Source of the DNA: Caballeronia ptereochthonis
GTDB taxonomy: Bacteria > Pseudomonadota > Gammaproteobacteria > Burkholderiales > Burkholderiaceae
Length of the DNA: 64,000 bases
Direction: 5' to 3'
Assembly: GCF_001545075.1 (NCBI RefSeq)
Contig: NZ_FCOB02000014.1
Span: forward strand, 124,001-188,000
In this document: piece by piece, positions 8,511 through 17,874 of the stretch
How the letters are laid out: each line of letters begins with the position of its first letter
Position numbering within the stretch: the stretch's first letter is position 1
The notes under the pieces: generated by a model
What the model saw: the letters and a program-made list of their open reading frames with translations, nothing else
Database searches by the model: none
Told to the model about the DNA's origin: nothing
Translations under genes and position numbers: made by a program

Positions 8511-9467
8511 ATGCTAAAAGTACGCAAGGCGGTGTTCCCTGTCGCGGGTCTCGGCACGCGATTCCTTCCGGCGACCAAGGCGAGCCCGAAGGAAATGCTT
8601 CCCGTCGTGGACAAGCCGCTGATTCAATATGCCGTTGAGGAGGCGATGGCCGCCGGCATCACGGAGATGATCTTCGTCACCGGACGCAGCAAGCGCGCGA
8701 TCGAAGATCATTTCGACAAGTCGTATGAAATCGAAGCCGAACTGGAAGCGCGCGGCAAGGAGAAGCTGCTCGAGCTCGTGCGCGGCATCAAGCCGAGCCA
8801 TGTGGACTGCATCTATGTGCGGCAGGCCGAAGCGCTCGGTCTGGGGCATGCCGTGCTGTGCGCGGAGAAGCTCGTCGGCAGCGAGCCTTTCGCCGTGATC
8901 CTCGCCGACGATCTGCTCGACGGCGAGCCGCCCGTGCTGTCGCAGATGGTCAGCGTATTCGATCACTACCATTCGTCGGTGATCGGCGTCGAGGAAATCG
9001 ACCGGCAGGATTCGCGCTCATATGGCGTGATCGAAGGAAAGCCGTGGGACGACGGTCTCTTCAAGCTCTCGCGTGTCGTCGAGAAGCCCGAGCCCGCGCT
9101 CGCGCCGTCGAACTTCGGCGTCGTCGGACGTTATGTGCTGATGCCGCGCGTCTTCGACTTTTTGCGCAAGCAGAAGCCCGGCGCGGGCGGCGAGATTCAG
9201 TTGACCGATGCGATTGCCGCACTGCTCGCACAGGAGCAGGTGCTCGCGTTCCGTTATCGTGGCAAGCGCTTCGATTGCGGCAGCAAGCTCGGCTATCTGA
9301 AGGCGACGGTGGAGTTCGCGCTGCGTCATCCGGAAGTGCGCGACGAATTCGAGCGCTATCTGCGCGCGCATTTCGGCGTGAAGGAAGAAGCCGCGGCCCA
9401 GCTGCCCGCGCAAGCGCAGGCGGCGGACGCCGGCGACGCGAGCGAATGCTCGACGGTCGAGGTGTGA
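8511..9467 (+). CDS. galU: UTP-glucose-1-phosphate uridylyltransferase
   Basis: A 318-residue enzyme making UDP-glucose from UTP and glucose-1-phosphate in the cytoplasm. The N-terminal nucleotide site reads [19 protein letters not shown] followed by VVDKPLIQY. Further family marks are the ILADD segment that holds the metal ligand, [20 protein letters not shown], and [17 protein letters not shown] 8511 was chosen over an in-frame codon at 8448 because it follows GAGGTGA by four bases and starts exactly where bacterial GalU proteins start. It supplies donor for the WcaJ-type starter and glucosyl or galactosyl transferases nearby. A perfect hairpin follows the gene. Confidence 0.96.
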   Translation: MLKVRKAVFPVAGLGTRFLPATKASPKEMLPVVDKPLIQYAVEEAMAAGITEMIFVTGRSKRAIEDHFDKSYEIEAELEARGKEKLLELVRGIKPSHVDCIYVRQAEALGLGHAVLCAEKLVGSEPFAVILADDLLDGEPPVLSQMVSVFDHYHSSVIGVEEIDRQDSRSYGVIEGKPWDDGLFKLSRVVEKPEPALAPSNFGVVGRYVLMPRVFDFLRKQKPGAGGEIQLTDAIAALLAQEQVLAFRYRGKRFDCGSKLGYLKATVEFALRHPEVRDEFERYLRAHFGVKEEAAAQLPAQAQAADAGDASECSTVEV

Positions 9468-9513
9468 TTCGCGATCGCTCGCGGCGGCAAACGTTTCTTG
9501 GCGGTAGGGGAGG

Positions 9514-9541
9514 CGGCGCGCAGCGATGCGCGCCGTTTGTC
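9514..9541 (+). terminator. Putative intrinsic terminator after galU
   Basis: A nine-base-pair perfect stem (CGGCGCGCA at 9514-9522, TGCGCGCCG at 9527-9535) with a GCGA tetraloop, followed by a T-rich run TTTGTCTGTT. It lies 46 bp after the galU stop and just before the convergent GDP-mannose hydrolase gene. Confidence 0.65.
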
Positions 9542-9555
9542 TGTTCAGCGCGGGG

Positions 9556-10008
9556 TCAGCGGAAATACGCCTTGGTGTTCTCGTGCACGTCGTCGCGCGC
9601 AAGCAGTTCGTCAGGCAAGAGCCATTGATATTCGCTGTGCTGATCGAACCGGCCGATGGGCACGGTGCCGCTCAAGGTCATCGCGTAGGCGAGCACGATG
9701 TAGTGCGTGCCGAAGCCCTGGACGTCCGCGAAGTTGTCGTCGTAGCGATGCTCGTACACGCCGAAGAAGCGCGACGCCGAACGCTCCATGCTCGCGACGC
9801 CGAGCTCGTTGTTGGCGATGCGCTTGAACGCCTCATCGAGCGATTCGTTCTTGGCGATGCGGCCGCCCGGCACGAACCACGTTCCCTGCGCCGGCTTGTT
9901 GCGCCGGTGTCCCACCAGAATCCGCCGGTTGCCGTCGGTGACGATCAGGTCGATCGACACGAGCGGCGTGAGCCGCACCACCGTCAGAAAATCCGCCTCG
10001 CTCAGCAT
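9556..10008 (-). CDS. gmm: GDP-mannose mannosyl hydrolase (Nudix)
   Basis: A 150-residue Nudix protein. The box reads GGRIAKNESLDEAFKRIAN and then NELG. It has the RIANNELG variant in place of the canonical REUxEExGU, as in Escherichia coli GDP-mannose hydrolase (RLTMAELG), and begins VRLTPLVSIDLIV like that enzyme. It hydrolyses GDP-mannose or GDP-glucose to GDP plus sugar in the cytoplasm and occurs in colanic-acid type clusters beside gmd and fcl. A GGAG ribosome site lies six bases before the ATG. It is convergent with galU. Here it could balance the GDP-mannose pool shared by manC, gmd and mannosyltransferases. Confidence 0.9.
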   Translation of the reverse strand: MLSEADFLTVVRLTPLVSIDLIVTDGNRRILVGHRRNKPAQGTWFVPGGRIAKNESLDEAFKRIANNELGVASMERSASRFFGVYEHRYDDNFADVQGFGTHYIVLAYAMTLSGTVPIGRFDQHSEYQWLLPDELLARDDVHENTKAYFR

Positions 10009-10179
10009 CTTCGCTCCGTATATCGCGCCCTTCGTCGCAGTGTTCAGCGCGAATCGAGTGTAGCGCGCGGATGCAAGCGGCAGGCGGACGCGGCACTGGC
10101 GAAAAACGCCTAAAGGCCGTCCGCCAAGGCCATGCGGTAAAAGCGCGCGGGATGCTTCAGAAAGCGGGCTCTTCGGGAT

Positions 10180-12471
10180 TCATTGCCCGGTATATCCCGC
10201 GGGCTTCGTCACGTTCGCGCGCATCGCGTCGGCGTTGTCGGAAACGACATAGATCGGCGCTTCGGTGAGCACGAGCGGCACGCGCCCGTCGCTGTACTGC
10301 ACGGTCGACGCGTTGCCCATCATGTCGAACACGGTGACGGAGCCGGACTTGGTCGGCGCATCGACCACCAGGCTGTAATTCACCGCGTGCGATGCGTCGA
10401 AGCCGTTCGGGCCGGGCCAGACCGCGTTGCTGTGCGTCCAGAGCGCGGTCACGACCTTGCCGTTGTTCAGGCGCTGGAACGCGTAGGCGTGGACGCCTTT
10501 CGGCGCGTCGTTGACGTAGCCCATCGTCGTCGTGCCGTCGATGATGCGCGTCATCGTGGCGACCGCCATCGCGGCGGGCTTCGGGCTGATCTGCTTCTGT
10601 CCGAAGCCGCCTTGCGGGTTGAGCAGATCGAAGAAGATGCCGTAGCCGGTTTCGTTGGGAATATCGGCGGAATAGAACACGAAGCTCACGTCCGCGCCTT
10701 CGCCGAGCAGGATCAGATGCGCGCGCGCGACCACCGCGCCTTGCGCATAGAGCACGTTCCAGTTCGGCGAGCCGGGACCGTACTTGCTGCCGAGGTCGTA
10801 GCTCACGCCCGTCTCGGTGACGAAGAGCTTCGCGCCAGGCTTCACGGTCTCGCTCATCGCGCGGCGCAGGTCGCGCATCATTCCGGGCATGGCGCGCGCG
10901 GCGGTCGACGGATCGGCGTCGAAGCGCTCGGGCGGATGCGACGGCGAGGTGCCGACATCGTAATAGCCGTGCGCGCTCACGCCGTCCAGATACTTGCCGA
11001 TGCCGAGCGGCGCGAGACGTCTCAGCCATTTCGCATTCGATGCGAGATTCGAGAGCGTGAGCCCCATGACGACCGCGTTCGGATCGCCCGCGTGAATCGC
11101 TTCGTGCGTCGCCTTGTACATCGCGACGAGATTCGCGTCCGAATCCTTCCACGGCAGGCCGCCTTCGTAGTCGGGCTCCCACGTCACCTGATAGTAGTTA
11201 TGCGTTTGCCGTGGAAACCAGGTCTTGCGCACCGTGTTCGATTCCTCGCCGACGCGTTTCATATAGGCGCTGTAGGCATCGAGCGAGACGGGCGCCCAGC
11301 TGTGCGTGCGTTCCTTCGTCGGGCTCGCCCATGCGGGAATGCCGTCGAGCTGGATGAGCCGCAGGAGATCGCCCGGCTTGAAGAAGGCCGCGAGATTGTC
11401 GGCCGATGCGTTGAAGGTGTTCGGGCCTTTCTCCTCGGTCATGTACCAGTTGCGGTTGTCGTTCACCCACGTGAGGCCGAGATCCGTATAGAGCGGGCGA
11501 TAGCCGTCGCCGGAGCAGCAGTCCTCGCCGGGCTTCAGATACGCGGCACCCTGTCCGCCGAAGCGATGCTGGTCCGGATGCGCATACGTCACGGGCGCCA
11601 GCGCCGACGATACGTCCGGCAGCACGCCGAATGTTGCGATGCCCGAAGGCCGCGTGCCGCGCATGGGTAGCGTGCTCCTGGCCGAGGCGAGCGAGGCGCT
11701 GACCGAGAAGTAACCCGCCGCGCCCGACGTGCAGGCGAGCGTGTAGGTTCCCGGCTGCGCCTGAACCGCAAAGCGGCCGCTCGCCTTCACCGTGTTCCAT
11801 GCATCGCGGATCTCCCAGTCGACGGTGTCGGCGGTCTTCGCGCGCGTCGTGATCGCGACGCGCACCGGCACGTCGAGCGCGAACATGCGCGTGCCATCGC
11901 TGCCAGGCGTGTCCGCTTCGATCGCATCGCCGGCTTCCTTCGCCGCGACGGGCGGCGCCGGTGCGCTGCAACGCAGTGGCGGCGTATCCGACGGATCGGG
12001 CTCGGAGACGTTCGCCAGCGCCGCGCGTTTGGCGCCGGGGTTGGTGCTTCCATGCGCGCCGTCCGGCGCGCCGGACGGAACCTTTACGGCACCGCTGCGT
12101 GCATACCAGCAATGCTTCTCGATGCCCGGCGCCGGATCGTCGAACACGCTGTTGTCGCAGCGCGCCTGGTCCGTGAACGTCTTGATCGCATGCTGCGCGG
12201 GCGTGCCGTACAGCACGCGCGTGCTGCCCGAAAACGTGCAGGTGCCGTATTCCGCCGCGCACGGTATCCAGTCGACGCCGTCGCGCGCGAACGCGCCCGA
12301 GGCGGCTTGCGGCCCCGCGCCCTGAGCGGCATGCGCATTCATCGTCTCGTCGGAGGTGGCCTTGTCGCAGCCGGCGATCATGAGCCATGCGGTGGCGACC
12401 GCGGCGAAGCGGCGCGCGCGTCGGGTTGGACGAGCAGCAGCGGTGAAACGCGAAGCGCGAGTTCGGTTCAT
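10180..12471 (-). CDS. Lipoprotein glycoside hydrolase-like protein (TIM-barrel, GH-A clan-like)
   Basis: A 763-residue predicted lipoprotein. The N-terminus is Arg-rich, then hydrophobic (AAVATAWLMIAGC), with a lipobox cysteine at about residue 35. Roughly residues 40-280 form a beta-rich part with paired cysteines. From about 300 the protein resembles TIM-barrel glycosidases of the GH39/GH5 kind. TWEPDYEGG (Glu432) is a candidate acid/base and LFVTETGVSYD (Glu553) a candidate nucleophile, 121 residues apart. A beta-sandwich follows the barrel. The usual Asn before the acid/base Glu is Trp here, so the assignment is tentative. It may trim or remodel the EPS in the periplasm or at the surface. 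ATG 12471 was chosen for the signal peptide; no strong ribosome site is visible. Transcription is divergent from regulator 2. Confidence 0.7.
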   Translation of the reverse strand: MNRTRASRFTAAARPTRRARRFAAVATAWLMIAGCDKATSDETMNAHAAQGAGPQAASGAFARDGVDWIPCAAEYGTCTFSGSTRVLYGTPAQHAIKTFTDQARCDNSVFDDPAPGIEKHCWYARSGAVKVPSGAPDGAHGSTNPGAKRAALANVSEPDPSDTPPLRCSAPAPPVAAKEAGDAIEADTPGSDGTRMFALDVPVRVAITTRAKTADTVDWEIRDAWNTVKASGRFAVQAQPGTYTLACTSGAAGYFSVSASLASARSTLPMRGTRPSGIATFGVLPDVSSALAPVTYAHPDQHRFGGQGAAYLKPGEDCCSGDGYRPLYTDLGLTWVNDNRNWYMTEEKGPNTFNASADNLAAFFKPGDLLRLIQLDGIPAWASPTKERTHSWAPVSLDAYSAYMKRVGEESNTVRKTWFPRQTHNYYQVTWEPDYEGGLPWKDSDANLVAMYKATHEAIHAGDPNAVVMGLTLSNLASNAKWLRRLAPLGIGKYLDGVSAHGYYDVGTSPSHPPERFDADPSTAARAMPGMMRDLRRAMSETVKPGAKLFVTETGVSYDLGSKYGPGSPNWNVLYAQGAVVARAHLILLGEGADVSFVFYSADIPNETGYGIFFDLLNPQGGFGQKQISPKPAAMAVATMTRIIDGTTTMGYVNDAPKGVHAYAFQRLNNGKVVTALWTHSNAVWPGPNGFDASHAVNYSLVVDAPTKSGSVTVFDMMGNASTVQYSDGRVPLVLTEAPIYVVSDNADAMRANVTKPAGYTGQ

Positions 12472-13671
12472 CGTGTGGAGGGCGTGAGCGCGCCGGTGCC
12501 TTGAGTGCGACGAAGGGCGCATGTGCCGAGCGCCAAGCGCACACGATGATGCCTGCGCAAGCGCGCCACCGTGCGCGCGCGCACGCGCCGACGTGCTTCG
12601 TCCGATCAATGCGGCACGCGCTGCCCGCGTTGCGAATGTGAACGGTCTCGATGCTCGTTGCGTGCGCGGACGCACATCGAATATCAGGAGTGAAACACGA
12701 GCGCGTGACAATCGCTTCCGGCATATCGTCGCGAAACCGGAAATCCTGACCGATCGAGAGCCGTGGCTGTCGCGCGGAAATTGCGTCGCCGGATCGGCGA
12801 CTGCGCGCAACAAACCGGCCGCATTCGCCCGACAATTACGAAACCGTCAATCGGGCATTCCCAAAAAAAGCGTCAAAGCGTGCGCCGCCGCAAAACACTA
12901 GCGGATGGCCGACGCGTCCGCGGCCCGAACCGGCGCGCACGCGGCTTCGACGGCCTCGCGTCCACCTTGCGGCGCAGCACGAAACCTCATATGAAAACAC
13001 CCTGATTATGCCGTTTAATAAAAACGCGCATGATTAATATTAAATCCATCGGCGAATAAAAATATGGCAAATGGAAAATCGGTCGTGATTAATGGGCGGT
13101 CTAATTGCCATTTTAAAACGGCGAATGGAATATCGATTACCGTAAGTTCGTTCATGCGGTGAAAGAACCAAAATTTTCCGATTTCGATGAAACGCACGAC
13201 CATCCGGGTGGCAATCGATGTTTCAAAGTTGAATCAGTTTTTTTGATCTGACGCAGCGGCGGCGCCGTCCCGTGAGCCGCATAGGGCCGTGGCTCGGGGC
13301 TGCGCGGTCGTTCAACTGTCCGATCGGGCAGGGCGCGATTCGATTTGCACTAAGCCGCGGCGTAAAAGTTTGTATGACAAATTCACCTTTTGTTTCCCCT
13401 GCGCTTTGCAAAACAGGCTACTCCGAATTTGGGGAAGGATATCAATGTGCGCTCACCCTCATATCGGAACAGATTTTGTGGTTTAAGCGCGAAAATCTAG
13501 AGCACAAAAATGTTTGTCTGCTTATTATTCAAGCCAGCGGATCGATTCCGCCATCAACTCGTTCCAATCGGTCACGGCAACCCGGCGAAGTTCGGGAAAC
13601 TCCATTGATGCGCCGCAATGATCGAGAAACTCATCCGCACCTCCTTGGAAATAAAGCTGCAGAGGATGACC
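12472..13671. promoter_or_regulatory. 1.2-kb divergent intergenic region with an AT-rich block
   Basis: There is no convincing gene in 1,200 bp between the lipoprotein glycosidase (leftwards) and the second GlxA-type regulator (rightwards). The left third is GC-rich. From about 12985 to 13620 base composition drops clearly, with runs such as ATTAATATTAAA and AATAAAAATA. This suggests a promoter and silencer region of the kind bound by H-NS-like proteins. A small dyad TTTGT-ATG-ACAAA lies at 13369-13381. I looked for sigma-54 sites (GG/GC at -24/-12) and found none with correct spacing. A 62-codon ORF on the minus strand (13015-13203) has no support. Confidence 0.45.
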
Positions 13672-14673
13672 ATGCCTTACGCCAATCTGGAACCCGCAGT
13701 CATGGGTTGGATGCCCCCCGCGACGAGAGCCTCACAGACCGAGGTCCGCCACATCGCGATTTTGCTGTTCGACGGCTTTTCCCTGCTGGGCGCAGGGATC
13801 GTCGCGGAGGTCTTCCACATGGCGAACGAATTGTCGTCGGCCAAGTCCCGCGCGGACTGCACCTACGACGTGCGATTTCTCTCCGTCGAAGGCGGCAATG
13901 TCGCCTGCTCGTCGTCGGTGCGCGTGTGGACCGACGGGCTCGACGCGCGCCACTACGGCGGCTTCGACGCGCTCTTCGTCGCGGGCGGCCGCGGCGCGGA
14001 GGATGCCGCGAAGGACGACCGCATCGTCGAATGGTTGCGCCGCGTGCATACGAAGACCACGGTCGTGCGCTCGATCTCCGAGGGCCGCAAGGTGCTCGAC
14101 GCGGCCGGCATCGGCAACGCGCCGGACTCGCAGGCGCGCTACGGCAACGCGATGATCCATCTCGTGCGCGACGAGCAGTCGGGCGACGCGGGTGACCGCT
14201 ACGAATCGATGAAGGGCGCGCTCCTGATCGTGAAGCGCGATCTCGGCATCGACGTGTCGCGCAGCGTGGCCGAGCGCCTGATGCCTGGGTCCGCCGCGAA
14301 GCTCGTGTCGATTCTCGGCGATAGCGGCGCGGCTTCCGCGGGCGACAAGATCCGCGCGGCGGCGCGCTGGCTGCAGGACAACTGCGAACGGCCGATTTCG
14401 GTCGTCGATGCGGCGCAGGTGGCCGCGATGAGCGAGCGCAACTTTTTGCGCCGCTTCAAGATCGAGATGGGCATCACGCCATCCGATTACTTGCTGCAGG
14501 CGCGTCTTGCCGTGACCTGCGCGCTTCTGACCGATTCGGAGCTGCCGGTCGACAAGATCGCGCGCAGAAGCGGCATGGGCAACGGCGACAGGCTCGCCAA
14601 GATTTTTCGCAAGCGTCTCCTGATCTCTCCGACCGAATACCGGATGCAGAGCAGGCGCGAGGCAAACGGCTGA
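13672..14673 (+). CDS. GlxA-type AraC-family transcriptional regulator (EPS copy 2)
   Basis: A 333-residue paralogue of the regulator at 7116-8186. The N-terminal DJ-1/PfpI-like domain starts at RHIAILLFDGFSLLGAGIVA. The C-terminal AraC domain carries MSERNFLRRFKIEMGITPSDY and LPVDKIARRSGMGNGDRLAKI, nearly the same as copy 1. ATG 13672 follows GAGG by six bases and gives MPYAN, equivalent to MVYAN in copy 1. An upstream in-frame ATG at 13618 has no ribosome site, and one at 13666 abuts the GAGG. It sits 135 bp before manC on the same strand, so it probably activates the EPS operon or is cotranscribed with it. The signal sensed is unknown. Confidence 0.9.
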   Translation: MPYANLEPAVMGWMPPATRASQTEVRHIAILLFDGFSLLGAGIVAEVFHMANELSSAKSRADCTYDVRFLSVEGGNVACSSSVRVWTDGLDARHYGGFDALFVAGGRGAEDAAKDDRIVEWLRRVHTKTTVVRSISEGRKVLDAAGIGNAPDSQARYGNAMIHLVRDEQSGDAGDRYESMKGALLIVKRDLGIDVSRSVAERLMPGSAAKLVSILGDSGAASAGDKIRAAARWLQDNCERPISVVDAAQVAAMSERNFLRRFKIEMGITPSDYLLQARLAVTCALLTDSELPVDKIARRSGMGNGDRLAKIFRKRLLISPTEYRMQSRREANG

Positions 14674-14808
14674 TTCCGCCGCTCGCGGGTCGCCGAAACA
14701 ACTATGGCGTATAGCGTCGAACATTTGGCCGGACCTGATCGGTTCGGCACTTAATCATTCTCGGGCGGCATGCACCGCGCCGTACGAACACGCAGGCAGG
14801 AGTCCTAT

Positions 14809-16335
14809 ATGACGAATGAGGCACGCACGGAAGATCGGCTGAAGACAGGAGCGGCAAGCGCGGAGGCGGATTCGGGTGCCAGCCGCTGCCGCCGCATCGT
14901 TCCCGTCATTCTCGCCGGCGGCTCGGGCACGCGCCTGTGGCCGATGTCCCGTGAGCAATTCCCGAAACAACTGATCGGCATCGTCGGCCGGGACTCGCTT
15001 CTGCAGGCCACCGTCTCGCGCATGAAGGGCTTTTCCGGCGACTTCGAAGTGGCCGCCGAGCCGATCATCGTGTGCGGCGAGGAGCATCGCTTCACTACCG
15101 AAGAGCAGACGCGCGAATCCGGCGTCGACGCACGCATCATCGTCGAGCCCGCGCGCCGCGACACCGCGCCCGCCCTCACGCTCGCGGCGCTCGCCGCGAG
15201 CAAGGACGGCGAGGACGCGATCATGGTCGCGATGCCCGCCGATCACTCCATCGCCGACATTCCCGCGCTGCATCGCGCGATCGCGATCGCGGCGGAACAC
15301 GCCGAGCGCGGCGTGATCGCGACGCTCGGCATTCCGCCGACGCGCCCCGACACGGGCTTCGGCTACATCCGCCTGGGCGCGGCGCTGGAAGACGGCGCGC
15401 ACGAGATCGACCGCTTCGTCGAGAAGCCGGCCGCCGAGCTCGCGGCGCAATACGTCGCCGCCGGCACGTACTGGTGGAACAGCGGCATCTTCGTCGTGCG
15501 CGCGAGCGTGTGGCTGGCTGCGCTGCAAAAGCTCAACGGCGAGATGCACGCGGCCTGCTGCGCGGCGCTCGGCGAGGGCAAGGACGACGGCAAGTTCTTC
15601 CGTCCGGCCGCCGCGCAATTCGGCCGCGCGCCGTCCGATTCGATCGACTACGCGGTGATGGAGCACATCGGCACGCCGAGCAAGCCGTGCGACGGCGTGG
15701 TCGTGCCGCTCGTCGCGGGCTGGTCGGATCTCGGCTCATGGGATGCCGTGTGGGACGCGATGGACAAGGACGACTCCGGCAACGTCGCGAGCGGCCGCGT
15801 GGTGTTCGAGGGCGCGACGTCCAGCTATGCGCGCTCCGAAGGCGGACGGCTCGTCGCGTGCGTGGGCACGACCAACATCATCGTCGTGGAGACGGACGAC
15901 GCCGTGCTCGTCGCGGATCGTTCGCGCGTGCAGGACATCAAGGGGCTGGTTGCGCGCATCCGCGAGCAGCACGCGCCCGAAGCCGACACGCATCGCAAGG
16001 TGCGCCGTCCGTGGGGTTTCTACGACTCGATCGAGCACGGCGAGCGGTTCCAGGTGAAGCGCATCGTGGTGTCGCCGGGCTCCAAGCTGTCGCTGCAGAT
16101 GCATCACCACCGTGCCGAGCACTGGATCGTCGTGTGCGGCACGGCGCTCGTCACGCGCGGCGAGGAGCAGTTCCTCCTGAGCGAGAACGAATCGACGTTC
16201 ATTCCGCTCGGCGTGCGGCATCGCCTGGAGAACCCGGGCAAGGTGCCGCTCGAGATCATCGAGGTGCAGTCGGGCAGCTATCTGGGCGAAGACGACATCG
16301 TGCGCTTCGACGATACCTACGGCCGCTGCAACTGA
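14809..16335 (+). CDS. manC: Bifunctional mannose-1-phosphate guanylyltransferase / mannose-6-phosphate isomerase
   Basis: A 508-residue type II enzyme. The N-terminal GT-A-like pyrophosphorylase domain carries the GTP site LAGGSGTRLWPMSREQFPKQ. The mannose-1-phosphate site region FVEKPAAELAAQYV is followed by YWWNSGIFV. The C-terminal cupin domain (RRPWGFYDSIEHGERFQVKR, then LSLQMHHHRAEHWIVV) is the phosphomannose isomerase part. Together they convert fructose-6-phosphate via mannose phosphates to GDP-mannose, with a mutase such as the ManB at 48615. ATG 14809 follows CAGGAG; the in-frame ATG at 14770 adds a non-homologous basic leader. This is the first biosynthetic gene of the EPS run and provides the precursor for Gmd and mannosyltransferases. 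Confidence 0.95.
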   Translation: MTNEARTEDRLKTGAASAEADSGASRCRRIVPVILAGGSGTRLWPMSREQFPKQLIGIVGRDSLLQATVSRMKGFSGDFEVAAEPIIVCGEEHRFTTEEQTRESGVDARIIVEPARRDTAPALTLAALAASKDGEDAIMVAMPADHSIADIPALHRAIAIAAEHAERGVIATLGIPPTRPDTGFGYIRLGAALEDGAHEIDRFVEKPAAELAAQYVAAGTYWWNSGIFVVRASVWLAALQKLNGEMHAACCAALGEGKDDGKFFRPAAAQFGRAPSDSIDYAVMEHIGTPSKPCDGVVVPLVAGWSDLGSWDAVWDAMDKDDSGNVASGRVVFEGATSSYARSEGGRLVACVGTTNIIVVETDDAVLVADRSRVQDIKGLVARIREQHAPEADTHRKVRRPWGFYDSIEHGERFQVKRIVVSPGSKLSLQMHHHRAEHWIVVCGTALVTRGEEQFLLSENESTFIPLGVRHRLENPGKVPLEIIEVQSGSYLGEDDIVRFDDTYGRCN

Positions 16336-16477
16336 CGCCATGAAGGGGCGACGAAGCATGACGGAATAAGGCAGGGCAAGAGACTTCTTTGCAGCGGCTT
16401 CAAATCACATAAAGACTGCTCGGCGAGGGAGGACACGGGAAGGGGCGTTACAGGGCGATTGCGTTCGGGGGAATGAC

Positions 16478-17857
16478 ATGCGCGATTTACAAGGATTGCT
16501 GGCTCGTCTGTTCGACGTCGTAATGATCGTCGGCGGCGCGGCCGTGGCGTCGCAAATCAGGTTCGAGTACATCGAGGCACATGCGTACTCGGTGGCGTTC
16601 GTCGCGTTCGCGGCGGCGTTCTCGCTCGCGCTCTTTCCGGGCTTCGGCGTCTATCAGTCCTGGCGCGGCCGCAGCAAGCTCCAGCTCGCGTGCCAGGTGT
16701 CGCTCGGCTGGCTCGTCGTGCAGGGCTGCGCGCTCGCGCTGATGTTCTCCCTGCATCGCCTCGACTATGTATCGCGCCTCTGGTTCGCGTACTGGACCGC
16801 GATGTCCGGCGGTCTCATGATCGCGGGCCGCCTCGCCACGCACGCCGTCCTCGCGCACATGCGCCATGCGGGCATGAACCTGCATCAGGTGGCGATCGTC
16901 GGCTGCGGCAGGCATTGCGAGTCCATGATCCGCAAGGTCGACCGCGCGACGGATTCCGGCTTCCGCGCGACCGCCGCGTTCAATGCGTCGCCCGGAACGA
17001 GCCTCCTCAACACGCGCGTGCCGGTGTTCGAGAACTACGAGGCGTTCGTCAACTACGTGCGCACGCAGAACGTGCATGAAGTGTGGCTCGCGCTGCCGCT
17101 GTCGCAGGAGCGCATGATCCTGCGCTTCGTGAACGAGTTCCGCGACGATCTCGTCAACGTGCGCTTCATTCCCGACGTGCGCAGCCTCGCGCTCTTCGAA
17201 AGCGGCGTGACGGATCTGCTGGGCGTTCCCGCGATCAATCTCGTCGCCTCGCCGCTCTCGCCGTCCGCGATGCTGCAGAAGGAGCTCTTCGACCGCGTGT
17301 TCGCGCTCGGCGCGATCATCGCCGTCGCGCCGCTGATGATCGCCATCGCCATGGCGATCAAGCTGACTTCGCGCGGCCCGGTGCTTTTCAGGCAACGCCG
17401 CAAGGGCGCGGACGGGCGCGTCTTCACCATCTACAAGTTCCGTTCGATGCGCATGCACACGGAGCAGGCCGGAGTGCTGCACCAAGCCACGCGCAATGAT
17501 CCGCGCGTGACCCGTGTCGGGGCATTCCTGCGCCGTACCAGCCTCGATGAGCTGCCGCAGTTCTTCAACGTTCTGCGCGGCGACATGTCGGTCGTGGGCC
17601 CGCGTCCACACGCACTCGAGCATGACGACCTGTATCAGAAGGTCGTATCGGGGTACATCCATCGTTACCGGATCAAGCCAGGCATCACCGGCTGGGCCCA
17701 GGTCAACGGCTTTCGTGGAGAAACGGATCGGATCGAAAAGATGGAAGGACGCGTCGCTCACGATTTGTACTACCTGGGTAATTGGTCGTTCGGACTCGAT
17801 ATGAGAATCATCGCCGCAACGATCTTCAAGGGACTACGCCACACCAACGCTTACTGA
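16478..17857 (+). CDS. wcaJ: Undecaprenyl-phosphate glucose phosphotransferase (WcaJ/PssY type)
   Basis: A 459-residue polyisoprenyl-phosphate hexose-1-phosphate transferase. The N-terminal half has four hydrophobic helices and a CoA-binding-like fold (HQVAIVGCGRHCESMI). The C-terminal catalytic half has KELFDRVFALGAIIAVAPLM, then the signature RRKGADGRVFTIYKFRSMR, LRRTSLDELPQFFNVLRGDM and SVVGPRPHALEHDDLY. It should start the EPS repeat by moving glucose-1-phosphate from UDP-glucose to undecaprenyl phosphate; galactose-1-phosphate is the alternative. GGGGGA lies six bases before the ATG. Its stop codon overlaps an in-frame upstream ATG of the exporter gene, indicating coupling. Confidence 0.93.
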   Translation: MRDLQGLLARLFDVVMIVGGAAVASQIRFEYIEAHAYSVAFVAFAAAFSLALFPGFGVYQSWRGRSKLQLACQVSLGWLVVQGCALALMFSLHRLDYVSRLWFAYWTAMSGGLMIAGRLATHAVLAHMRHAGMNLHQVAIVGCGRHCESMIRKVDRATDSGFRATAAFNASPGTSLLNTRVPVFENYEAFVNYVRTQNVHEVWLALPLSQERMILRFVNEFRDDLVNVRFIPDVRSLALFESGVTDLLGVPAINLVASPLSPSAMLQKELFDRVFALGAIIAVAPLMIAIAMAIKLTSRGPVLFRQRRKGADGRVFTIYKFRSMRMHTEQAGVLHQATRNDPRVTRVGAFLRRTSLDELPQFFNVLRGDMSVVGPRPHALEHDDLYQKVVSGYIHRYRIKPGITGWAQVNGFRGETDRIEKMEGRVAHDLYYLGNWSFGLDMRIIAATIFKGLRHTNAY

Positions 17858-17874
17858 TGCAGGGGACGACCATC

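Noticed and set aside
9500-9507. GGCGGTAG, identical to the ops/JUMPstart octamer used by RfaH
   Set aside because: It lies after galU and before a gene on the opposite strand, not in the leader of a long glycan operon, so it is probably chance.
13015-13203. 62-codon minus-strand ORF (MVVRFIEIGKFWFFHRMNEL) in the AT-rich block
   Set aside because: No ribosome site or recognisable family; an AT-rich patch easily gives such a frame.
13289-13303. TGGCTCGGGGCTGC as a sigma-54 promoter before regulator 2
   Set aside because: GG to GC spacing is one base short and the -12 element is poor.
16370-16400. GGGCAAGAGACTTCTTTGC as a sigma-54 promoter before wcaJ
   Set aside because: The spacing between the GG and GC elements is too long for sigma-54 (-24/-12).
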